NCBI GenBank assembly: GCA_010093685.1
Contig: MU006217.1
Coordinates: forward strand, 1,533,644 to 1,597,643
From: Ophiobolus disseminans
Lineage: Eukaryota > Ascomycota > Dothideomycetes > Pleosporales > Phaeosphaeriaceae
Length of the DNA stretch: 64,000 nucleotides
Reading direction: 5' to 3'
Position numbers and translations under genes: made by a program. Position 1 is the first letter of the stretch; every line of letters starts with the position of its first letter. The notes beneath the pieces were generated by a model. That model did not search any database, had not been told where the DNA came from, and worked only from the letters and a program-made list of their open reading frames with translations. Positions 10,514 to 23,488 of the stretch are shown in pieces.

Positions 10514-12485
10514 ATGGCGCCCACCAACCAGGCGCCGCTGATGCCCAACAGCCCGGGGCCCTTCCCCGTCCAAATCCCGATTGAACAAGGCACAAGCTCG
10601 CTGTGGGACCGCTTATCCAACTGGGCGTCCGAGAACAAGGGCGTCGTCTACACCATTGCGGGCGTCACACTGGTCGTCGGCGCAAGTGGCGCCATATATT
10701 ACCTGTCGTCGGACTCGCGGCAGGACTCGAGCACAGCGGGCAACAAGAGGAAGAAGCAGCGCGAACGAAAGCGCGCCAAGGAAAGGGCCGACAAAGAGGC
10801 GTCGCCCGAGGAGGCGACACGGCCCGCAAGCGCTGACAGTGAGCCAAAGAAGGCCTCGGTTGCGCCGTCGACTGAAGACGAGCTCCCGCAGGTGGACGAG
10901 AGCAGTGTGGGCGCACTATCAGACGAGCAACGGAAAGACTATGCTGCCAAGCTCAAGGCTGCCGGCAACAAGGCGTACGGCTCCAAGGACTACAACCGTG
11001 CCATTGACCTCTACGGCCAGGCCATCCTCTGCAAGCAGGACCCCGTCTTCTACTCGAACCGCGCCGCCTGCTACAATGCCATGTCCGACTGGGACAAGGT
11101 CATCGAGGACACTACGGCCGCAATCAACCTCGACAACGAGTACGTCAAGGCCCTAAACCGGCGAGCAAACGCGTACGAGCAGGTGGAGCGCAACAGCGAG
11201 GCCCTGCTCGACTACACGGCCAGCTGCATCATCGACGGCTTCCGCAACGAGAGCAGCGCACAGAGCGTCGAGCGCCTGCTGAAGAAGGTCGCCGAGACCA
11301 AGGGCAAGGCCATTCTTGCGGGCAAGGAGAAGAAGCTGCCCAGCCCCACATTTGTCACAAACTACCTGCAGAGCTTCCGCCCCAAGGACCCGCCCGCCGG
11401 CCTCGAGGATGACGCTGAGCTGGACGAGGAGAGCGGCAAGGGACAACTGCGCAAGGGCATCCAGGCCATGGCCACGAAGACAGGAGACGGGTACACAGAG
11501 GCGGCTGCTGCTTTCGACCGCGCACTCGAACTTGGCGACCTTGACGAGCACGAGGCTTTTGCGTATAACATGCGCGGAACTTTTAGCTACCTCAAGGGCG
11601 ACAACGAGGACGCGCTCGCAGACATGGATAAGAGCATCGAGCTCCAGCCCACCCTCACCCAATCCTTCATCAAGCGCGCATCCATGCATCTCGAGCTCGG
11701 CAACGCTGAAGCCGCCGAGTCCGACTTCGCCGCCGCCCTCGAGCAAAACGCGACCGACCCAGACATCTTCTACCACCGCGCCCAACTACATTTTATCAAG
11801 TCCGAGTTCGGTGAGGCTGCCAAGGACTACCAGAAGTCCATCGACCTCGACAAAGACTTCATTTTCAGTCACATCCAACTCGGTGTAACGCAGTACAAGA
11901 TGGGCAGCATCGCATCCTCCATGGCAACATTCCGACGCTGCATGAAGAACTTCAGCAACGTGCCCGACGTGTACAACTACTACGGCGAACTGCTCCTCGA
12001 CCAGCAAAAATACCAAGAAGCAATCGAGAAGTTCGACGCCGCCGTTGAAATGGAAAAGTCGTCCAAGCCGCTCGGCATGAACGTCCTACCCCTCATCAAC
12101 AAGGCCCTCGCTCTCTTCCAGTGGAAAAACGACTTCTCCGATGCCGAGAAACTTTGCGAAAAGGCCCTCATCATCGACCCCGAGTGCGATATTGCGGTTG
12201 CGACGATGGCGCAGTTGCTCCTCCAGCAGGGCAAGGTCACAGAGGCGCTCAAGTACTTTGAGAGGGCGGCTGAGCTGTCGAGAACGGAGGGCGAGATTGT
12301 CAATGCGCTGAGTTATGCTGAGGCGACGAGGACGCAGCTTGAGGTGAGTCCTATTCAATCATTCCAATCACACATAAAGTATTGATGCTAACTATCACAA
12401 AAAGGTGCAAGAAAAGTACCCCAAACTGGCGTCTCGATTAGGTGCCATGGGCGCCGCGGCCGGTGGCTTTGGCGGCATGCGGTAA
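10514..12485 (+). CDS. TOM70: Mitochondrial outer-membrane import receptor Tom70
   Basis: Exons 10514-12343 and 12405-12485 around a 61-nt intron give 636 residues, the usual length. A Pro-rich N-terminus is followed by one membrane segment (about residues 43-64), then a Lys/Arg/Glu-rich linker and a long series of tetratricopeptide repeats, beginning AAGNKAYGSKDYNRAIDLYGQAI. The short last exon restores VQEKYPKLASRLGAMG, followed by a Gly-rich end. Tom70 sits in the outer membrane by its N-terminal anchor and receives chaperone-bound precursors, especially carriers, through a clamp-type TPR domain and a C-terminal TPR groove. The coding region is GC-rich with strong codon bias. Confidence 0.93.
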
Positions 12486-12845
12486 AAACTTCTATTGCAG
12501 TACAGCTTTTGAACGAGGACACGTTGGTTGGTGAATAGCGTTTACTGGCGGCTTGGGCGTTGCGTGATGGCTGATGTTGGAACTTCCCGCTCCTGTACAT
12601 GTATAAAAATCTCCAGAGAATGAGAAAGATCGAAAGGTTCAAACTGTTGGCGTGACTGTTACATATGAGGAATGTGTTCGACAAATCGCTGCGTCTGCAT
12701 TAAATGTCTGCACAAGTATTATCTGAGGCACAAAATTACCGCCGTCCGACACGACACACGCACCAAAGGAAGAGATGATGTGAAAATCCCCCGACATTAC
12801 GAGCCCCTTTCCATCCTTGTGTGCATGTGGTATTCGCTCAAGACA
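12486..12845. other. Convergent 3' intergenic region
   Basis: A 360-base gap between the ends of TOM70 and SNF1, which converge. It should hold two 3' UTRs. No feature is seen. Confidence 0.6.
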
Positions 12846-15664
12846 TTACTCCCCGCTCAACTGTAAGATCAATGTGCTCGCTACATCCAAGAACGGGAAC
12901 GCGCTCGTAACAACCTTTTCTCCCTCCTTTCTGCCCGCACCAACCTCCTCCGTCCTCTCCCGTAGCACGCCTTTACCGCCATCTCTCAGCTCCTTGGCAA
13001 GATCATCCGGAAGTGGCTCGCCCTCACCCAGTCTGCGCCATACACCTTGTTCATCATCCCATCCATCTTCATGGTGCTGTGGCTGTGAAGACGAGAGCGC
13101 TAGGTTGGAGATAGACGTGTTTGAGGTAGAAGAAGCCGAGGCTTTGACTTCGCGCACGAGATTCGACACGAGGCGCTCGTAGCCAGCGCATCTGAAGTCT
13201 ACGACAAAGAAATCGCGGTCGATGCTGTACAGTTGGATTGAGACGTAGATGTACACCGCTTCGTCAGGCTGTGGGTAGTCATCGCCCACTGAGGCGGACC
13301 TATCGTTCATGGTCAAGCCCTCAATATGGTGATTGAGGCTTGAAGTGCTGGTGTTAGTCGAGCTACGTCTTCGAAGCCCTGAGGGGTCATTCACAAGGTC
13401 GACGCGTGAAGAGTGGGTGGAAGATGGATGTGCGACACCTGGTGGGAACATGCCGTCTTTTCGGAAGCGGGCATTGATCACCCACGGATCTTCGGGGATA
13501 TTGTAGCCCCAGTCGTTTGTGTGGTTGTAGTGCTTTTTCTCGCGGCCTCGTTTCTCTTCAGCTTCGCCGTTACGTACTGTAAGCGGCTCACGGTCAGGCG
13601 AATCGTGGCCCGTCCCTCTCTCATCGCCTGACTCATGAGACGAGATGGACGAGCCCCTCGACCGATTATGGGATCTTGATCGCGAGCGTTCCCGTTCTTC
13701 CGATGCTGGTGAGCCACTCCGACTGCGCGATCCGATTCTTCCGCCAGCCTTTCGTATCCTTGGTATCTCCCAGTCCGCGCCCATGGCTTTGAGGGCCTTG
13801 AATATAGCTAGCATGGCTTCTGCAGGCTGGTTTCTTGACCGAATACCGAATTGCCACTTCGTCGGTCGCGGCTTTTTCGCAGGTAGGGAGGTCATCGGCT
13901 CGGGTCTTTGTCTGCTGGCATCGGGAAGTGCTCGAAAATTGGGTTTCAGTCTCCTTGCTGAGATTTGGCGTTGCTCTTCTGTTTGTTCTGGAGTGGGCGG
14001 AAGCCCGTCGTTTTCTGGCTGTGGTGGTGGCCTTGGATGTCCTTTCATATATGCTTTATGATACTCGGTCAGACTGCTCGGCAAGATGGCGACAGTGCTG
14101 ACCGGGCTCCGCACACTGATGAGCTGGCTACTAGCATTGGATCCTTGCCGTGCCCGTTCGTGGTCCGACGTTTGTGGTGCGATGACCCTAGGACGCGACA
14201 TACTATTGAGCGACTGGGGTATTGATGAGCTCAGGTAGCTTTCGTGATGTGTTGGCGGCGACTGTGCTAAGAATGGGGCAAGATGGCTTTCTTGGGTCAT
14301 CAAGGCTATGGTTCATGTCAGTAGATGTATATACGAACGTAAATGGACGTCTCAAGAATGGACGATGGCATAATGACGGATCTAAAAAGGAGCTTGCCTG
14401 ACAACTTACGGTTGCTTTTCATCATCTGGTTCTCGCGGACAATCAGATAGGCGTCCTTGATGGCACTAGGCTCATCACGCGCCAACGCCTCCTGAACATC
14501 ATGCTCTGCGTAGCCCATTGTCTTGCCGAGCTTGGTGACCACTGTTTCGTGCAGCTTTTGTACGACGGGTGCCGGCGCAGAGGGTGCAATAGCGTTGGGA
14601 TCGATGGCTTTGTGTGGGTCTACACCACTATCGTAGAACTCCTGAACGGGCGGCTCGAGGTAGGGAGCAATGTCTTCGGTGAACCAGGGGTCCATTCGAA
14701 TCTCGCCAATGGTGATGCGGTGCACTGGGTTGACCATCAACATCTTCTTGATCAAGGAGACGGCGCCAGGCGAGAGATAGGTCGGTATGCTGTAGTTGCC
14801 GGCTGCAATCTTCTTGAAGAGGGTGGGGATATACTCGTCGTCGAACGGTAATCTCCCTACAAGCAGGACATAGAGGATGACACCGCAGCTCCAGACATCC
14901 ACTTCAGGCCCGGCGTACAGCTTTCCGGATATGACCTCGGGCGCAGCATAGTTGGGGCTGCCACAGCTTGTCTTGAGGAAGTTGCCGTCCGTCATGATGT
15001 TGCTCAGTCCGAAGTCGGCGATCTTGACATTGAACTGGTCGTCGAGGAGGAGGTTCTCGGGCTTCAGATCGCGGTGCACAATCTTGTGGCGATGGCAGTA
15101 CTCGACGGCGCAGACTATCTGCTGGAAGAACTTGCGGGCCCTGTCCTCGGGCAGCCTGCCGTTGTTGACGATGTAGTCGAACAGCTCCCCGCCGGCATAC
15201 TCCAGGACCATAATGATCTCCGTCGGCGTTGTTATGACGGTGTAGCTGAATACGTTAGTAAGTAGACTGCCAAGGCAGATTGGCACGACCTACAGCTTGA
15301 TGATGTGAGGGTGCCGCAGCAGCTGCAGGTACTGGATCTCGCGCTCTATCCGGCCGGCCATGTCCCGCGTTACCAGCCGCTTGCGGTTTATGATCTTGAG
15401 GGCGACCTTCTGGCCGCTGACCTGGTGCGTCGCCAGCTTGACCTTGCCGAAGGAGCCCTCGCCCAGCGTCTTCACGATTGTGTACTGCCCCAGCCGCTGG
15501 CTTGCCTTGGAGTCCCGGCTCTTGCTCTCCTGCAGCACCGTCGTGGGCGCAGCGGGCGGCGTCTGGAAGTCGACGGCCTTTGTGGTGCTGGGGCCGCCCC
15601 GGCGGGAGTGCGGCATGGAGATTGAGAGCTCCTCGAGGTCCTCATTGTCGATGGCGGCCGACAT
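12846..15664 (-). CDS. SNF1: Snf1 / AMP-activated protein kinase alpha subunit
   Basis: Three exons (15664-15294, 15245-14410, 14305-12846) give 888 residues, close to other filamentous ascomycete Snf1 kinases. The kinase domain starts near residue 61: glycine loop LGEGSFGKV (68-76), ATP lysine 90, catalytic HRDLKPEN with Asp183, DFG with Asp201, and an activation loop NFLKTSCGSPNYAAPE whose Thr216 is the expected activating phosphosite. Downstream are a UBA/autoinhibitory-like region (MGYAEHDVQEAL), an Arg/Ser-rich linker with many SR dipeptides, and a C-terminal domain including KWQFGIRSRNQPAEAM and VDFRCAG. Snf1 with its beta and gamma partners relieves glucose repression; in plant pathogens it controls wall-degrading enzyme genes. 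Introns are 15246-15293 and 14306-14409. Confidence 0.96.
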
Positions 15665-16380
15665 GGCGTGGGAGTGTGGAGCGATGGCGGGGTGTGGAGA
15701 AGGGAGGGATAGGCTGCACAGATTATGTTAGCAGTGCGTAGCGGGAGCTGGAGGGGTCCACATGGCTTGCATGTGAAGATGTTGTGCATGCGATTTTGTT
15801 GGGAAGCCTCATTTCCCCATGTTTCACCGATACAGCTAGCAACGGTCCGAAAGCAAAAGCAGAGGGCTGATCTTACTTTCTATGTACGGGGCGTCGCTGG
15901 CGTGGTGGACGGACTAGAGCCCCGCCGGAAGCGCTGCAGGGACCAGCATATGCTCGTGAAGGAATCCGGAGCGACTTGAATGCTGCAGTGCGACGTGAGT
16001 GCTAAAGGCAATATGTCAGGCATGCGGTGCGAGGGAGCCGGTTATCGGTGGACAGCTCGTGCGTTGCTGTTAGTGGGGCATTGTGACTGGCGATTGCAGC
16101 CTTCAAACGCCGACGCCGGCTATCGTGACATGTCGTGACGAGATAGGCCTGGCAGGCACGATGCAGAACAGCAAGACCATTACGATACTGCACGTCTTCA
16201 TAAGCTTCTAACAAGACATTTAGATGTCTAAAGCTTGGGTTCATCGCTAGTGGCTGATGTAGCTTGCACGTGGCAACCCATATGTGGCGCAGCAAGCAGC
16301 TGTAGCGTGGTTGCGCCACAGTTGTACAGCACAGATGACAGCACCCGCCTCTCTATCCAAATGCACCAACGACACGTCCA
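15665..16380. promoter_or_regulatory. SNF1 upstream region
   Basis: A 716-base gap between the SNF1 start and the 3' end of the reductase gene, both on the minus strand. It holds the SNF1 promoter and leader. No coding feature is supported. Confidence 0.45.
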
Positions 16381-19300
16381 TTACAAATTCCATCCTCTTA
16401 CCCACTGCTCCAAAAGCTCTACACTCAGAGGCCCTACCTCCACCTTAGACACTCCCTTAATGTTTTCACAGACACATCTCATATCCTCCCTCCCCTCACC
16501 CAACGATCTCAAAAAGTCCGCAAGCTGCAGAGCCTCAAGTTTGTACTTGCCCTCTGCATCTTCCCGGGCCCTCTCTTCCAACCTATACAACCACTCCGGA
16601 AGGCCAATCCTCTCAACACCAAATCCGAAGCGATCACTGAGTGTGTCCAGGAACAAACTCCATGGCTGTGCCTCCCTATGCACGAGATTGTAAACGCAGT
16701 ACTTGTCATGACTTTCGTTAGCCGCAGCCACATCCGAGATTTGCTGCGCGAGAACATCCACTGGGAGCCAATCGACCGCCGCAACATGTGTAGGTAGCAC
16801 ACCAAGTACTTTCGACGTCCTGCACAGCGCGAGCAGCCATCCTTGCTCTGGCATATGTCCAGTGCTGGACCCGCCGATTTGACCGGTACGGACGATGCTA
16901 ACAGGTATACCACATTGCTCATGCGCAACCTGCAAGACACGCTCTGCAACGCACTTGGATTCGCCGTAGCCCATGTGCATAGCCACGTTAGTGTCGGCAA
17001 TTTGTGCTTCCGGAGTGATGGGCTCGTGTGGGAAGACTTTTGACCACTCTCCCACAGCTGCAATAGAGGATATAAATACAATCCGGGAGCGTTGAGGGTT
17101 TGTGCAGGACCAGTCTATGATGGTGCGCAGGCCGGAAAAGAATGGTTTCTCGAAAGATGAGAGCGGGAGGCTTAAGTCGGGACGCCATGCGTTGTAGACG
17201 GTTGTGTTGACTTCTTGGGATAGTTTGGCGAAGTCGTGAGTGGATAGGCCGAGTTGGGGCATGCCGATGTCGACGAGGAGGAACTTGACGCGGTCGAATT
17301 TCAGCGTTGTGTCATCGCCGAATTTCTTCAGCTCTTGTGTTGTTCTCTCTCTGGCGTCTACGCTGCGATTGAGACAGTATATCGATGCGACATTACGATC
17401 AGCCATAAGTGATCTAAGGATCTGTGGCCCGAGGTAACCAGTAGAGCCAACCAGAGCTACCGTATAGGGGCCTTTGCTCTCGTTGACAGTGGTCGACAGT
17501 GCTGGTATTCCTTGGGTGTACTTGAAAATGAGGTCCTTCATGGCTCCTGTCCGGGATTGTGTCACGCCAAATCCAGGATGGTTTCCGGAGTTCAGATAGT
17601 GGAACAAAACATCTGTCAGCCGACTCAGGGAGGAGTTGTGATAGACCGTCCGAGTATCAAGCCACTCAAAGTCACTGTTGGGTGAGCTCTCTCCAAGGCC
17701 AGCTTTCAGGTTGTTTAGCAGTACGCTTATCATTACGGAGTCAAGACCGTGGGAGAACAAATCGTCGTCGTCTTCTATGTTCGCAAAGTCCGGATAGGAG
17801 TCGGTGAGAATGCTGCGTACGAAAGCTACAATGGTATCTTTCGAGAAGTGAGGCACCATGGTTGGTTGCATCCGACCTTTCGCTGATACCTTTGCAGGGC
17901 CCTCTGCATATACAGCCTCAATCTCAGACTCGTATAGGTTCTCGGTAAGTCTCCTGACAATTGTACCCTTTCCAGCTCGCGCAAAGGGCTTATCTGGCTT
18001 CGCGACGATGATATTGCTGCGCAGGATACGGCCTTGCGCAGGCAACAAGCGATTGGCTTCTTCGACATGCGGCCAAATAACGCTTTCCAGGTCCTTCCGG
18101 TTCTCGTCAGGATTATCAGGCTTCGGTTCAACAAGCAGTGTTGCTCTCGAACGGCCTTGGCCAACAACCATAGCACCGGACAATGATGAGTGACTTTGCA
18201 CTTCCAGCTCCATGGGTATTGGATTGAACTTCTCGCCATTGGAGAGGACAATGATGTCGTCGCGGCGACCATAGAACTGCCACAAGCCAGGCTTCTGTGG
18301 ATGCTGCTTAAAGAGGTCTTTCGTGCGATATTGTGTTACTCCTGGCATGTTGTGGTTGAGTGCTGACATGTTCCTGGTACTTTCATCGGCGAAGAGAACT
18401 AACTCAAAGATGTTCGGCTGATCATCTGAAAGTTGCATTTCGAGCTTGAAACATGGATTCCATTCCATCCAAGCCCAATCTTCAGGAGATGGAGCCAGTT
18501 GCGGGACCTGGAAAGCCTCTGTCGACCCGTATAGCGGACACAGCTCAGTTACCGTAGATAGAAGCTCCCCGGCACTGGGTGAGAATGGGCCGCCGGTGTA
18601 GCTCAAAAAGTCGAGATCTCTGAAAAACTCCAGACCGCCAGGCTCCATCAACAGCTGCTCTGCAATCGAGGGAGGAAGATACAAAGCGCGCAACTTTTGA
18701 TGACGCATGACCTCCTTGAGAAGCTCACCGCTAGGAGGCATGAGCGCGGGCCCTAGAACTGGACTGGAAGATTCAGTGAAGATGGGGTTGACCAATAATG
18801 ACAGAAAGCCAGCAAGATGGAAGTATGGGAAGACGGTGTAGAAACGCCCTCCGCCACTGAAATCCCATATGGAGTAATCTCGGTTCCGTCTTCCAGGAAC
18901 AGTAGGGAGATTTCTCTCATTGTCGAGAACTGCAAACGTGGCGTGTGTCATGGTTATTGGCTTCGGAATACCTGCTTGGGTCAGACCGTCTAGTCTGAAT
19001 AGTGACAGTGTCTACTTACCAGTGGAGCCAGAAGAGTGGAGGATGACTATAGGATCGTCTTGCGCGTCCGCGAAATCCTTCTCGAATGTATAGATAGGTG
19101 GCTGAGAGTCCAGCATTTCTTGAAGGGATGGGATCTCTAAGATGCGTAACTCCGGGCTAGAGGCAAGAAGCGCCTTTACAACTGGGAGTACTTCCGAAAC
19201 ATATAGTACTGTCGTGCAGTTGGTCTGCTGCATCAGTGACAGGTTTGTCGATGGTGGATTGCGAGGCGAAGGCAACAGCACCTTAACGGAATTAGCATAC

Positions 19301-19641
19301 TGTTATCGAATCCTCAATAAAGAAGCTCGCCTTACTTTATACCCGCACTTGACGGCACCAAGAAAGACCGCAACACATCGAAGGTCCGGCATGCCAATGT
19401 AGGCGAGAGTTGCAAAGTCGGTACTCACACCTACGTGGCGCGATATCCAGTGAGCCATGTAATCAACACACCTTGCCATGTCTCGACAAGACACGTCCAT
19501 GAATCCAGAGGATAGATCTAGACGATGTTTTGGAATGGATGCATATAGACGGTCTTGAGGTAAGTTTGCTAGATCATTTAGTGTCTGAGGAAGTGTCCGA
19601 CGTCCAAAAGATGGACTTGGAGGTTGTGCAGTTGCAGACAT
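16381..19641 (-). CDS. NRPS-like adenylate-forming reductase (A-T-R)
   Basis: Exons 19641-19336, 19281-19020 and 18971-16381 (introns 54 and 48 nt) give 1052 residues. An N-terminal AMP-binding domain carries the phosphate loop SSGSTGIPKP (about 185-194), YGSTEA and YGRRDDIIVLSNGEKF. A carrier domain has LFSHGLDSVM, with the phosphopantetheine serine near residue 601. A C-terminal thioester-reductase (Rossmann) domain has VGSTGYLG (about 697-704) and the YGESK catalytic pair (Tyr858, Lys862). There is no condensation domain. Such enzymes activate a carboxylic acid as AMP ester, load it on the carrier and release it as aldehyde or alcohol with NADPH. The substrate cannot be read from sequence. 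It is distinct from Lys2 in length and N-terminus. A Dal5-type transporter gene follows upstream on the same strand. Confidence 0.88.
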
Positions 19642-20356
19642 AGTGGGAATTAGTCGAAGGTCGATGGAGCAAATGTGAAGGCGGGATATGACTCTTTGTA
19701 TTCGGTCATGAGGGATGTTTGTTGCGTGGAAAAGTGCGGGGCCTTTCGAGATGAAAAGAGTGCAAATTCAGCTTGCTGCTTGCTGCGCCGTATGACTACA
19801 TAACAACTTCCTCTTATGTGCCCATATCCGCTGATGGAAGGCCAGGTGTCGATGAAACGACTATCCGAATTATCCATAGTGGGGTGTGGCGAGGGGAAGT
19901 GAGGCACAGTGATGTTTCAAGGTTGTCAGCCCATACTTCACTTAACTACATACCAAGGTAGGTACATGTCGCTTCCCGACCGATCCATCAGCACGGCAAA
20001 CAAGCGCAATGGTTAACACATTTCATTCCCTTCCCATCTTTATCTTTGCGGCATAAGGGCTAACATTGTCAGATCACCCCCATTAAATACATCTCAGGCG
20101 CTTACGGAAGTGATGATCACTGTCTGTGAGTAGGGTACTAGGCACATGCATCATGAGACAAAATCCGCAAACGCGTTGCATGTATTACCCCAAGCTTGTA
20201 CAATATATGTGCCGAACGAGATCGTCCTGACTAACGTTTCTCAATCCCAGAATACCTTCTCGCACCTCATTACCCCATGCCGATCCTCACCGAATCCCGA
20301 TGCCCCGCCGTGCATCCTTCCACATCCTGTTACCGCGATGAATACGACCTTACTTC
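19642..20356. promoter_or_regulatory. Upstream region of the A-T-R reductase gene
   Basis: A 715-base gap between two minus-strand genes. It carries the reductase promoter and the 3' UTR of the transporter gene. No coding feature is supported. Confidence 0.45.
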
Positions 20357-22111
20357 TCATCTGAAGCAGAACATTCGGCCCAAGCCGCGCTGCTGGACCT
20401 CGCGTCTCGCTGCTCCATCAACGTAGACAGGCTCGCCCTCGCTCGTCGAGCTGGCGCTGCTAATCTTCTTTGCCTTGTTGTTCCCAAAAACCTTCAACAA
20501 TAACACCATAGCCGCGGCACTTATGATACTGGCGCAGAGTATCCCAATCATAACCAAGTTGCTCTTGCGGTACCTGCGCGGACCTGGCCTGGCGTCCTCT
20601 GGCCATCCAGAGTACAGTGCATAGGTGGTCAATATACTGCCCAGGTTACCCAGACCAGACACGAGTGCGCTGGCTGCTGCCACACCTACTTCGCCGTGAC
20701 GTGGCTGAAAGATTTCGTTCGCCCAGGCCATGCAAATGGGCACTGTTGGGCCAAGACCGAATCCGACAAGCAACACGCCGCCATAGCGAGTCCAGTTCGA
20801 CGCGAATGTGGCCATGAGGAGGCCTGTGATTTGTATCATGACGGCGCCGCTGAAAAACCAGGCGCGGTAGTGGTGGAAGCGGTCTGACAACGGAGTGACA
20901 AGTATGATGGCGAGAGCATCCATCTGCCGACGTTAGCTATTGCATGAATGTAAATCGCAGAACACTTACCAGCCAAATTGGCGCAGAGAGCAAGCTGAGC
21001 TGGATGCCGGTCAACTTTGGGTTGATGCCTCGAATGATGACAGTTGCGTATGCTTGTGTTCCGTTGCCCACACCAACTACACCAAAGTACATGATGACGA
21101 GCGGGTAGATCCTCCAGTCGATGATGATGTGCCAGATATCCTTCATGGTCCACATACGACGGTTGTAAACTCTGGTTAGGTCCTCGTAATGGATACGTGC
21201 ATCCTCGCCGGTCAAGGCTGGCTTGCTCTTAGGCAGGAATCGTTCCCATCCTGTTCGCTCACGGACCTCACCAGGTGGAAGAGGTCGGTCTGGGAGCCAC
21301 CATAACAGTGAAATGCCCACGATGAAGCCGACGATGCCGTAGAGAAGGAACATCCACTGGAAACCGACCAAGCCACCTACACCGTCCATCTTTTGGAAGC
21401 CAGCTGACACTAGGCCCACTACTGCTGCAGATATTTGGGATGCAGTGAAGTAGCGTCCAATGCGCTTGCCGGTTCTTGATGGTGGGTAGAAGAGTGTCAG
21501 GTAGTAGGACATGCCAGGCCACATGCCTGCGATGACGATACCCAGCAATAGTCGCAGCAGGCTGCATACTGGTCAGTCTCGACACGTTTTTGGAAGCAGG
21601 AGGACATACTAGAGGTTCCATGCTGCGTTCATAGCAGTCAGACACATGCCAATTATTCCAACGCAAGTGACGATCCTGCTCATCCAAGCATGCGGGCTGA
21701 CCCTCGACATGATGAGATTAGATGGCAGGTCGAAAATGACATAGCAGACGTAGAACAACGCAAGACCAGTAGACACCTGCTTCGGTGTGATCTTGAGTAC
21801 TGAACCAAGGTCGTGCTTCTTGTCAATGTTCATGGTCTGCGCAAGGCCGATATTGGAGCGGATGGCGGAACACATGAAGTACAGGACCCAGAAGGCTGGC
21901 AATATCCGACGATCGAGCTTGCTATGTAAAGTTAGCAGTTGGAAAGGACTGCGAATTGCTGGTCGGCTTACGCATAAACTTTCTCTATCCTGTCAACATT
22001 GACCATCTCCGGCCCTACTTCGACATCTTGATGCTGCTCTCCAAGCTTCGGTGCGTTCGTCTCCATGACGCCCTTTTCAGGCCGAGTTTGCTCAATGGCG
22101 TCTGATGCCAT
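20357..22111 (-). CDS. MFS transporter, Dal5/allantoate permease (anion:cation symporter) family
   Basis: Four exons (22111-21972, 21921-21610, 21561-20970, 20923-20357) give 536 residues; introns are 46-50 nt. After a 45-residue cytosolic N-terminus the first helix region reads KLDRRILPAFWVLYF, characteristic of the Dal5 branch, followed by NIGLAQTMN. The protein then alternates hydrophobic helices consistent with 12 membrane segments and a central cytosolic loop (about residues 240-300) rich in charged residues. Members import organic anions such as allantoate, nicotinate, pantothenate or biotin precursors. The substrate is unresolved. It lies on the same strand just upstream of the A-T-R reductase, which may be a functional link or chance. 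Confidence 0.88.
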
Positions 22112-22640
22112 TCTGGGTGTCTCCTTTTCGGATGTTGTGTACAAAAGGATGAAGAGTCAGGACAGCAAGATATAAAGAAGCAAAAGCCCGCCATGCTACC
22201 CACTAAGCCGAGCACCGGCTGGAAGTCCGCAGGCTTCTATGCACTCTCTCATTCGTTGGCGAGAAGGTTTTGCGTGTGGTGGGGCTACGCTAACTATGGT
22301 TCAGGGAAAGATGAGCTCTAGTTGCGCATCTCCACGCGGGATAGACTCATCGTTTCTGTAAGACTTTTACTGACTTTAACCCGTATGCCTCGGAATCACT
22401 GTAGAGCGCGGCCCCGTACCCGGGTTTGACATTTTTGACTGCACGCGTGATTGCTACTGCAGAGGCTTGTTGCCCAAGACGATGTATACAGGGATGTTGG
22501 GCGATCTTCCGCTTGAGCTTTGACCGTGAATTTGGCTGTCGTCACGTCATGCATGCAGCAATAATTGTAGAGCTTCATTGCAGCGATTGAAGCTTACGAA
22601 CACTTCTTAACTACGACTTAATAATTCATACACATTGGAA
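22112..22640. promoter_or_regulatory. Divergent promoter region (MFS transporter / 22.6 kb gene)
   Basis: The 529 bases between divergent starts contain the promoters of both genes. No motif is claimed. Confidence 0.45.
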
Positions 22641-23364
22641 ATGTTTCCAGGCACATTTGCGCGCTCAACGCGCTGCATACGACCAGGGTCTAGAGCTCCC
22701 ACACTATACCTGCGAGGCTCAAGAAATGTTTCAACACTGCCAGAGAATCGACACATCGTAAGCTGTCCAATTCAGGCACAATGGCCTCCAACTAACCCCA
22801 CACCAGTATGTTCACAAGCACCCGATAAACCCTTCGACATCGCTCCTAACCCTCCTCCCAACCGTCCCACCAAATCAGAAACTCGCCGTCGGCGCATGCA
22901 CGTCCCTCCCTCCCACGCCCCAAAACTTCACACCCAACGCCTCCTTCCTCTCAATTCTATCCTCCGTATACGCTAAATACGCAACATCGGACCCCGATGT
23001 TCAATCCCAGGCCGCCGTCTTCGGTAGTCCAGGCGGCTTCAACCTTTCCGCGCAACCGACCGACGGCAGCGGCGGGGCAATGCATCAGGGCGGTGCGGGC
23101 GGCGCAGGGCACGGCGGCTTCATACATATCAGTGATAGCAGGAATCCGCCAGACTATGGCAGGATTGCATGGCCTGAGGACATTATTGGGAGTGTGGAGG
23201 TTGATGGGGATGGACAGTTTACGGATGCGACTGGCCGGTGGCAGGATAGTGGGACATATAGGATTATAACGAGGGAGGGCATATTGGGGCTGACTGATTT
23301 CATGCGGGGCAAGGTTGTGGAGAGGCTACGGGAGTTGGAGAAGGAGATGCAGAGTGCGCAGTAA
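22641..23364 (+). CDS. Conserved-looking protein of unknown function, probably mitochondrial
   Basis: Exons 22641-22757 and 22807-23364 around a 49-nt intron give 224 residues. The first exon is rich in Arg, Ser and Thr with no acidic residue until its end, a typical mitochondrial presequence. The second has HKHPINPSTSLLTLLPT, a Gly/His-rich loop (GGAMHQGGAGGAGHGGF) and a C-terminal part with GRIAWPEDIIGSVEVDG and a charged helix. The intron is well formed (GTAAGC, ACTAAC branch, CCAG end) and joins frames exactly, which supports a real gene. I do not recognise a named family. The GG/GH loop could bind metal but this is speculation. Confidence 0.7.
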
Positions 23365-23488
23365 CATGGATGGTGGGTGTATGGATGAAGGATAACTGTA
23401 AGATTCGTGTACAAATGTAGTCCTTCTCGAAAGGCACACACAAGTATGTCTATGGGTATCATATCTCGCATTCTCCTCCTCTCCATCC

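Noticed and set aside
11153..11785. 210-residue minus-strand ORF across TOM70
   Set aside because: It is a mirror of strongly codon-biased TPR coding sequence.
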